Assembly (NCBI GenBank): GCA_016177765.1
Contig: JACOUP010000008.1
Location: forward strand, 705,165 to 769,164
Reading direction: 5' to 3'
From: Deltaproteobacteria bacterium
Lineage (GTDB): Bacteria > UBA10199 > JACPAL01 > JACOUP01
DNA length: 64,000 bases
Below, one piece after another: positions 58,281 to 64,000 of this stretch. The translations under genes and the position numbers were made by a program. The notes under the pieces are model-generated. The model did not search any database and had not been told where the DNA came from. It saw only the letters and a list, made by a program, of their open reading frames with translations. Each line of letters opens with the position of its first letter. Positions within the stretch are counted from its first letter, which is position 1.

Positions 58281-60113
58281 GTGAGTCGTTTCCATTGGGC
58301 GAATCGCCCTTGGGTGAAGCACCCTGGGTCGGCCGTCGCCGCCGCTTTTCTCTTTTGCTCCCCGGCGCCGCTCTTCGCGGTTGATTTTTCCGCCCACGGC
58401 TATTACCGGAACCGGACCGTTACCTTTCACGACCTGGATACCCAACAACCCAATAGTGGTGTCGCTCAACCCGGCTTAGGGGATAAACCATGCAAACCGG
58501 ATGCCTCACAGGCTGGTCAACCGGGGGACAACGACTGTTTCGGCAGTATCCTCTTCAACCAACATCGGCTTCGTGTGGAACCGATGCTCAAGGTCAATGA
58601 CAACATCTCCTTTCATATGCAGATGGATATTGTCGATAATCTCATCTTTGGGACGGAGAAGACCAAACAGCTCGATTTTGTCTCTCCGATTGTCGGGACC
58701 GTCCAACTCCCCGGTTCCGGAGGGGCCTTGGGGGTCGTGGGGGGGGAGGCGGGGGAGAACAAGGTTCTTCATATCCGCAGGGCCTGGGTTAATCTCTTGA
58801 CCCCGATGGGGGTTTTTCGTTTTGGACGTCAGCCCTCCCATTGGGGGCTTGGGATCTTTCAGAATGATGGCAACGGGATTGAGGATGACTTTGGCGATAC
58901 CTTTGACCGGATCCTTTATCTGGCCGCCCTGGATACCGAAAAGGCGGGGACGTTCAGTTTTGGCACAGTGGCTGATATCACCTTTGCCAATCAGCGAGAT
59001 CCGAGGATCAGCGGTCTTGGGGGGGCGATCCGTGGGGTGACAGAGGATATGCGGCAGTTCGCCGGGATCCTCATGTATGAAAAAGAGGGGGAAAACGCCG
59101 CCTTTTCACTCGGGACCTTTTCCGGGATCCGCTATCGCAACGGGAAGGAAGGGGATACGACGACAACGGCGCGTCGGGTCCTGGATGCCGACAACAACGG
59201 GATCCCCGATCTGGATGCGAGCGGGAATTCCCAGCTGACCGATCCCCTCCCGGCAGGTCATGACGGGAACACCTTTCTCTATTTTGCCGATATCTACACC
59301 AAGCTAAAATTCTTGAGGCACTACAAGATCCAGCTGGAGTACGTTTACCTGGGTGGCAAGCTCTCCACAGGCCTCGCGATTGATGCCGTTCCCTTTAATA
59401 ATCTTCCGGCCAATGCCCTCGGGCCGTATGAACTTGCGGATCAAAACAAATTTCAGGTCCATATGGCGGCGATGGAGGCGGAGGCGAATTACGATTTTGG
59501 CGAATTCCTGCTCCAGAGTGGTTTCGCCTCAGGCGATTCAGACCCGCTCTCCAGCAAGATCACCCAGTTTGGTTTTAGACCGGACTATCAGTTGGGGCTG
59601 TTGATGTTTCATGTCCCCTTGGGGCGTTCGCCATCCATCACCCAGGCCAACGGCAACGGCCAGGGGAGCCGCCTGCTGGTGGGGGGAGTCCCGGTGACCG
59701 GCAATTTCATCAATAATACCATTTACACCGCCCTGGGTTACAAACATCACCTGAATATCCAGAGCCTGATCCCCAAGAGCCGGGATGTGAAGGCCGGTGT
59801 CAAGGTTATTACTGGCTGGACCCACCAGTCCAACTTTAACATCGATTTTTCCGAAATTACCGGGATTCAGGGGCTCCCCAGGGTGACCAACAGCAAGCGG
59901 TGGTATGGGATTGAAGTAGATTCGAGCCTTGAGGGACGGTTCTTTGATTTCCTTCTGGCCCGGCTGGATACCGGTTTTCTCCTCCCCGGTTCGGCCTATG
60001 ATGTCGATGTGAACGTCTTTGATCCCGGCAACCTCTCCGCCGTCAACACCATCCCGTTTGATGGGGCCAACTGGGCCTTCGGTCTTCGCGGAACCATCGC
60101 TGTCGAATTCTAG
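58281..60113 (+). CDS. Outer-membrane beta-barrel protein (porin-like)
   Basis: A 610-aa protein starting at GTG 58281 (RBS AAGGAAGG) with a signal peptide (SAVAAAFLFCSPAPLFA). The mature part has recurring amphipathic strands and loops (FSAHGYYRNRTVTFHDL, LRVEPMLKVNDNISFHMQMDIVDN, MGVFRFGRQPSHWGLGI) and ends in a typical barrel strand WAFGLRGTIAVEF with terminal Phe. This suggests a porin or export channel of the deltaproteobacterial type; substrate unknown. Residues 5-15 (ANRPWVKHP) come from two 15-nt units placed before the hydrophobic core of the signal. Confidence 0.75.
   Translation: MSRFHWANRPWVKHPGSAVAAAFLFCSPAPLFAVDFSAHGYYRNRTVTFHDLDTQQPNSGVAQPGLGDKPCKPDASQAGQPGDNDCFGSILFNQHRLRVEPMLKVNDNISFHMQMDIVDNLIFGTEKTKQLDFVSPIVGTVQLPGSGGALGVVGGEAGENKVLHIRRAWVNLLTPMGVFRFGRQPSHWGLGIFQNDGNGIEDDFGDTFDRILYLAALDTEKAGTFSFGTVADITFANQRDPRISGLGGAIRGVTEDMRQFAGILMYEKEGENAAFSLGTFSGIRYRNGKEGDTTTTARRVLDADNNGIPDLDASGNSQLTDPLPAGHDGNTFLYFADIYTKLKFLRHYKIQLEYVYLGGKLSTGLAIDAVPFNNLPANALGPYELADQNKFQVHMAAMEAEANYDFGEFLLQSGFASGDSDPLSSKITQFGFRPDYQLGLLMFHVPLGRSPSITQANGNGQGSRLLVGGVPVTGNFINNTIYTALGYKHHLNIQSLIPKSRDVKAGVKVITGWTHQSNFNIDFSEITGIQGLPRVTNSKRWYGIEVDSSLEGRFFDFLLARLDTGFLLPGSAYDVDVNVFDPGNLSAVNTIPFDGANWAFGLRGTIAVEF
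58297..58324. repeat. 15-nt palindromic unit, 2 copies, in a signal peptide N-region
   Basis: GGGCGAATCGCCC and GGGTGAAGCACCC joined by TT. Read as WANRPWVKHP. Confidence 0.85.
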
Positions 60114-60138
60114 TGCCGCATCCAAGAAATTCCTTTAC

Positions 60139-60798
60139 ATGGACAACAGAACGATCGGGTTGGTCTTAAAAAAATTGGAGGCGGTTCTTCCGCAGTGGAA
60201 GATTCCGGTGGTCGGGGTGATGGCGGAGCGTCCCGGAGATAGGGCCTTTCATGTCCTGATCAGCACGATCATTTCCCTCCGGACAAAAGATGCCGTGACC
60301 GAACAGGCCAGCCTTCGGCTGTTTGATCAGGCCAAGACACCGCAGGAGATGGTTCGGCTTTCGAGGGGAAAGATTCGGAAATTAATCTACCCGGCCGGTT
60401 TTTATCGCACGAAGGCCAAAAACATCATTGAGGTTTGCCGTCTCCTCATCCAAAGGCATGGGGGCCGGGTTCCGAGGAAGATGGAAGAATTGTTGGCCCT
60501 ACCCGGTGTGGGCCGGAAAACGGCAAACCTCGTCATAACGGTTGGCTACGATGACTACGGCATCTGTGTGGACACGCACGTCCACCGGATCAGCAATCGC
60601 TGGGGGTATGTGAGGACAAAAACACCGGAGGAAACAGAAATGGTCCTGCGCCGGCAGTTGCCCAAAAGGTATTGGAAAACTTACAACGATATTCTTGTCA
60701 CGTTTGGTCAGAACCTCTGTCACCCGACCTCTCCCTGGTGTTCCAAATGCCCTGTTGAGAGTCACTGTCCCCGGATCGGGGTGAAAAGATCACGTTGA
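60139..60798 (+). CDS. nth: Endonuclease III
   Basis: A 219-aa DNA glycosylase/AP lyase for oxidised pyrimidines. The catalytic Lys is in LPGVGRKTANLV, the Asp in CVDTHVHRISNR, and the 4Fe-4S cluster motif C-x6-C-x2-C-x5-C is in CHPTSPWCSKCPVESHC. ATG 60139 is used. It follows the barrel gene by 25 bp. Confidence 0.96.
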   Translation: MDNRTIGLVLKKLEAVLPQWKIPVVGVMAERPGDRAFHVLISTIISLRTKDAVTEQASLRLFDQAKTPQEMVRLSRGKIRKLIYPAGFYRTKAKNIIEVCRLLIQRHGGRVPRKMEELLALPGVGRKTANLVITVGYDDYGICVDTHVHRISNRWGYVRTKTPEETEMVLRRQLPKRYWKTYNDILVTFGQNLCHPTSPWCSKCPVESHCPRIGVKRSR

Positions 60799-60837
60799 CC
60801 TTTGAGGTGCGATGATCCACAATACTTTTAGATCCTG

Positions 60838-62214
60838 ATGAAATTGACATTCTACGGCGCCGCAGAGACAGTCACCGGTTCCAAATTCCTGATCGAAAAC
60901 AAAAACAATTTTTTGATTGATTGTGGCCTTTTTCAGGGGTCCAAGGAGCTCCGGGTCAAGAATTGGGACCCCCCCCCTTTTGATCCGGCTTCTGTCAAGG
61001 CGGTCTTCCTGACCCATGCCCATATTGATCACAGCGGTTATATCCCCCTCCTCGTGAAGCATGGGTTTCACGGAAAGGTCCTGACGACGGAGGCGACCGC
61101 GGAACTTTGTTCTATCCTTTTGCCGGATTCGGGACACCTTCATGAAGAAGATGCCCGGTATGCCAACAAACAGGGTTTTTCAAAACACCATCCGGCCCTT
61201 CCTCTCTATACGGAGGAAGAGGCGCGGGCCTCTTTGCGGTTTTTTGAGACCTGGCCGATGGAAAAGAATTTTCTGGTGAACGAAGAAGTCGAGGCAACCT
61301 TTCATCCGGCCGGTCATATCCTGGGCGCCTCTCTGGTGGAGCTTCGGTTCCAGTACGGCAAGAAGAGGGTTCTCTTTACTGGTGATCTTGGCCGTCCCCA
61401 TTCTCCGTTTATGATCAAGCCGGCCAAAATCCTGAAGGCCGATTATCTGGTCATTGAATCAACCTACGGGAACAGGGAACATTCCGATGATGATGTACGG
61501 GACCGGTTTCAGGAGATTGTGAATTCGACTGCGGCCAGAGGAGGGACAATCCTCATCCCTTCGTTTGCCGTCGAAAGGGCCCAGGAGGTGATTTACCTCC
61601 TCCGCCAACTGAAGGAAAAGGGGAAAATCCCGGACCTGCCGATTTATGTGAACAGTCCTTTGACCATTGATGCGACAGAAATCTTTCGTAAATACCCGGA
61701 GGGGCACAAGATCAGCCCGCGATTACTGACCGATCATGCGACGAACCCCCTGGAGTGCGGGAATCTCCATTTCGTTCATGAATCATCGGAGTCCAAAAGG
61801 CTTGGCAGTCTGAATTCGCCGGTAATTATCATCTCCGGTTCCGGGATGGCGGAGGGGGGGCGGATCCTGCACCACCTGAAGCAAAAACTGCCTCAGGCCA
61901 GAAATACGGTCGTCTTCGTCGGTTTTCAGGCGGAAGGGACGCGCGGCCGTGCCCTGATTGGGGGGGCGGCGGCGGTCAAGATTCACGGAGAGACGATCCC
62001 CGTCCATGCCCGCATCGAACATATCGACAGCCTCTCGGCCCACGCGGACTATCGCGAAATCCTCACCTGGCTTGCCAACTTTGAAAAACCGCCGCGGATG
62101 ACCTATATTGTCCATGGCGAGAAAGAGGCGGCGGAGAGTCTTCAGCAGAAAATAAAAACCAAATTCGGTTGGAAAACGACTATCCCCAAATACGGTGAGT
62201 CGTTTGATTTGTAA
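60838..62214 (+). CDS. Beta-CASP metallo-beta-lactamase nuclease (CPSF/YSH1-like)
   Basis: A 458-aa RNA-processing type nuclease. The zinc motif is LTHAHIDHSGYIP (HxHxDH), FTGDLGR follows; the beta-CASP part has IIISGSGMAEGGRILHHL and the C-terminal IEHIDSLSAHADYREILTWL plus VHGEKEA. Members act on RNA ends; the substrate is unknown. ATG 60838 starts 40 bp after nth. Confidence 0.93.
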   Translation: MKLTFYGAAETVTGSKFLIENKNNFLIDCGLFQGSKELRVKNWDPPPFDPASVKAVFLTHAHIDHSGYIPLLVKHGFHGKVLTTEATAELCSILLPDSGHLHEEDARYANKQGFSKHHPALPLYTEEEARASLRFFETWPMEKNFLVNEEVEATFHPAGHILGASLVELRFQYGKKRVLFTGDLGRPHSPFMIKPAKILKADYLVIESTYGNREHSDDDVRDRFQEIVNSTAARGGTILIPSFAVERAQEVIYLLRQLKEKGKIPDLPIYVNSPLTIDATEIFRKYPEGHKISPRLLTDHATNPLECGNLHFVHESSESKRLGSLNSPVIIISGSGMAEGGRILHHLKQKLPQARNTVVFVGFQAEGTRGRALIGGAAAVKIHGETIPVHARIEHIDSLSAHADYREILTWLANFEKPPRMTYIVHGEKEAAESLQQKIKTKFGWKTTIPKYGESFDL

Positions 62215-62274
62215 GTAACAGGGGCTCGCGTCGCCCCCTCCACCGGCCGAGCCGGATGGAGCCTCCCCCTCAAC

Positions 62275-62299
62275 GGCCCTTTGGGCCTGTTTTATTTTA
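62275..62299 (+). terminator. Intrinsic terminator after the beta-CASP gene
   Basis: GGCCC-TTT-GGGCC is followed by TGTTTTATTTT. The stem is short and it overlaps the tail of the convergent CDF gene. Other GC-rich hairpins precede it (GGGGC...GCCCC at 62221-62237). Confidence 0.6.
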
Positions 62300-63245
62300 A
62301 TCGTTGTTCTATCGTTGCCCTTCTGTCTTCATACCCGGCCGGGTCGTAGTGGATCGTGACGTGGGAGTTTGGGATCCGGTTTTCGATGGCAAGCCGGAGC
62401 GATTCTGTCAATTCATGGGCCTCTTCAAAACTCTTGGCCCGGTCGACATCGATATGGAATTCAATCAGCTTCCGTGATCCGGAGCGGCGGGAACGAAAAT
62501 CGTGGTAGTCGGTAATGTGGGGTTGGTAGCCTCGAATAATGGTATTCACCTCTTCCCGGTAGTGGTACGGGAGCGCCTTGTCCATCAACTCATCCAAGGC
62601 CTCTTTGGCCAGACGACCGGCTCCCCAAAGGATAGAAAGGGTGAGCCCGAGGCTCACTATCGGGTCAATGAGTGTCCATCCGGTCTGCTGGATCAGGACC
62701 AGTGCGACAATAATGCCGGTGTTGGTAAAGATGTCGGTCGCGTAGTGAAGGGCGTCCGCCTTCAGGGTGAGAGATTCCGTTTTTGCCGCTGTCTTCCGGA
62801 GGTATCGGACAAGGATCAGGCTCACCACGATCGAAAAAACCATCATCCCGATCCCGAGCGGGATCTGGCTTAATTGTTCATCATGAAGCATCCTTTGGGT
62901 AGCGGCGTAGATCAGCGCCCCTGCCGAGGCAAAGATAAATAAGGATTGGAAGAGGCCAGCCAACCCTTCCGCCTTGCCATGCCCAAAGGGGTGGTCTTCA
63001 TCGGCCGGTTTGTCGGCGATCCGTATCGAGAGGTAGTTGACCAGTGAACTGAAGAGATCCAGGAGCGAATCGAGGGCCGAGGCGATCAGGGCGAGGGAAT
63101 GGCTGGCCACCCCAACGGCCAGCTTTAAAATAAAAAGGGCCACGGAGACCCCGACGGAAAAGAGGACCGCTTTTTTCTTTCTCCCTTCCGGTGTCAACGG
63201 ATGTTGCACAGGAAGACCTCTAGCCTGTTTTGGGCCGATTGGCAA
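62292..63245 (-). CDS. Cation diffusion facilitator (FieF-like)
   Basis: A 317-aa CDF exporter with six membrane helices. The metal site shows in SALDSLLDLFSSLVNY (DxxxD of helix 2) and ALHYATDIFTN (HxxxD of helix 5), the DDHD set of FieF/YiiP. The loop HPFGHGKAE is typical. The C-terminal domain (VTIHYDP) is present. It likely exports Zn2+ or Fe2+. Confidence 0.93.
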   Translation of the reverse strand: MPIGPKQARGLPVQHPLTPEGRKKKAVLFSVGVSVALFILKLAVGVASHSLALIASALDSLLDLFSSLVNYLSIRIADKPADEDHPFGHGKAEGLAGLFQSLFIFASAGALIYAATQRMLHDEQLSQIPLGIGMMVFSIVVSLILVRYLRKTAAKTESLTLKADALHYATDIFTNTGIIVALVLIQQTGWTLIDPIVSLGLTLSILWGAGRLAKEALDELMDKALPYHYREEVNTIIRGYQPHITDYHDFRSRRSGSRKLIEFHIDVDRAKSFEEAHELTESLRLAIENRIPNSHVTIHYDPAGYEDRRATIEQRLK

Positions 63246-63291
63246 TCACCCCTTGACGCAACTTTTCAAAAGTCTTAAGTCTTGTCCCGTC

Positions 63292-63702
63292 ATGCGTTGT
63301 CAAACGGAATACCTCTGGTTCCAGACCAAGAACAAAAAGGAACTGATCAATATTACGGAGGAGATCGGGCATTTCGTCAAAAAATCAGAGGTCCAGGAGG
63401 GGCTCTGTCTCGTCTCGGCGATGCATATTACCGCCGGGATCTGGGTCAATGATGAAGAGGGGGGGTTAAAGAAGGATTTAATGAAATGGCTCGAAGAACT
63501 GGCCCCCGCCGGGGACTACCTCCATCACCAAACCGGCGAGGATAACGCCGATGCCCACCTCAAAAGAACCCTGACCCATCACCAGGTCACCCTGCCGATC
63601 ACCAAGGGAAAACTGGACTTGGGCCCCTGGGAGCAGATCTTCTATGCCGAATTCGACGGCCAGCGCAAAAAACGGGTCGTCATGAAGGCGTTGGGTGAAT
63701 AA
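63292..63702 (+). CDS. yjbQ: YjbQ family (UPF0047) protein
   Basis: A 136-aa protein; ITEEIGHFVKKSEVQEGLCLVSAMHITAGIWVNDEE and NADAHLKRTLTHHQVTLPITKGKLDLGPWEQIFYAEFDG are signatures of the UPF0047/YjbQ fold, which has thiamine-phosphate synthase-like activity in E. coli. ATG 63292 is used; a longer frame overlaps the CDF gene. Confidence 0.93.
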   Translation: MRCQTEYLWFQTKNKKELINITEEIGHFVKKSEVQEGLCLVSAMHITAGIWVNDEEGGLKKDLMKWLEELAPAGDYLHHQTGEDNADAHLKRTLTHHQVTLPITKGKLDLGPWEQIFYAEFDGQRKKRVVMKALGE

Positions 63703-63740
63703 CCAGCTGTAATCGTAGGAAATTTCTAGAAAAATTAACA

Positions 63741-63755
63741 GCAACTTAAAGTTGC
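63741..63755. promoter_or_regulatory. 15-bp palindrome GCAACTT-A-AAGTTGC
   Basis: A perfect 7-bp inverted repeat between yjbQ and the partial gene at the right edge. It may be an operator or the base of a weak terminator; no T-run follows. Confidence 0.3.
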
Positions 63756-63775
63756 TTCAAGCCGATATTCCAGGC

Positions 63776-64000
63776 ATGGCTGGTCCCGGTTCTATCGATC
63801 CTAAAGCCCCGACTGGTTCCCCTCCATCCGTTGAGGATGGCGATAACGATCCTTCGGGTTTTGTCGAACTCTCCCCCGATCCCCCCTCGCCGGGAGACCA
63901 TTTTTTGCCGGTGCCGGACGGGGTTGAGGTGACTCTTGAGGATGCTCCTCCTGTTATTCCCTCTGGGACCGGCGCCTTACTGGTGGGTCCCACGGGGGAA
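63776..64000 (+). CDS. N-terminal part of a hypothetical Pro-rich protein (cut by window edge)
   Basis: Seventy-five codons remain open to the right edge from ATG 63776 (in-frame TTG at 63752 is possible): MAGPGSIDPKAPTGSPPSVE followed by more Pro/Asp/Gly-rich low-complexity sequence. It may be the start of a large protein like those at 13612-15003 and 33882-36110, but this is a guess from composition. Confidence 0.45.
   Translation, partial: MAGPGSIDPKAPTGSPPSVEDGDNDPSGFVELSPDPPSPGDHFLPVPDGVEVTLEDAPPVIPSGTGALLVGPTGE

Overview
The window is a dense, origin-proximal piece of a bacterial chromosome, almost certainly from a Gram-negative of deltaproteobacterial grade (Desulfobacterota, Myxococcota or Bdellovibrionota-like, possibly an uncultured lineage). 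This rests on the gene order rpmH-rnpA-yidD-yidC-mnmE-...-mnmG-rsmG-parA-parB-bactofilin-atpF'FHAGDC, a hopanoid gene (hpnH), an HMF-type histone of the kind known from Bdellovibrio, many lipoproteins and an apparent outer-membrane barrel. The taxonomic placement is inference; no rRNA gene is present.

Layout. 1-10 kb is a mixed block: a sulfurtransferase, a DUF971 protein, a glycosyltransferase, purC, two radical SAM enzymes (one is HpnH, coupled to an Nfu-type Fe-S scaffold), a RelE/HigB-like toxin with an XRE antitoxin, a TrmJ-like methyltransferase, the agmatine-to-putrescine pair aguA-aguB, a zinc-ribbon protein, a small histone and a PilZ protein. 10-15 kb carries cell-envelope genes (lytic transglycosylase, M15-type peptidase, lipoproteins). 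15-25 kb is putA followed, reading leftward, by the F1/stator part of ATP synthase (b', b, delta, alpha, gamma, beta, epsilon; subunits a and c are elsewhere). 25-40 kb is the replication/segregation block: bactofilin, parB, parA, parS, rsmG, mnmG, mnmE, yidC, yidD, rnpA, rpmH, interrupted between mnmG and mnmE by two large secreted or membrane-associated proteins. dnaA, a probable oriC, dnaN and gyrB run rightward from 40 to 45 kb. 45-52 kb holds accessory genes (a tandem-domain metalloprotease broken by a frameshift, RluD-type synthase, Rsm22-type methyltransferase, GNAT, S23-type helical bundle). 52-58 kb has tRNA-Leu(GAG), secG, tpiA, pgk, gap and groES-groEL; 58-64 kb has an outer-membrane barrel, nth, a beta-CASP nuclease, a cation diffusion facilitator, yjbQ and the start of an unknown protein.

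The most unusual content is two families of dispersed short elements. The first is a 15-nt unit, GGGTGAWTCACCC plus a 2-nt AA/TT linker, found at 16 places as one to six copies with exact 15-nt period. It is palindromic in two registers, shows compensatory changes in its stem, and lies both in spacers and inside genes, including gyrB (twice), pgk, parB, putA and nfu. Because it is five codons long it never breaks the frame; it is read as GDSPK, GESPL, V(I/V)HPR or (V/A)xHPW, and in rluD its in-phase TGA is the stop codon. The second is an 80-bp element with terminal inverted repeats and a strong internal stem-loop, present in two nearly identical copies: one inside the MnmE GTPase domain just after the DTAG motif, the other inside the Rsm22-type gene, read in different frames. 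Both resemble in behaviour, not in sequence, the palindromic elements that insert into Rickettsia genes. I do not recognise either and regard them as the best candidates for an undescribed system.
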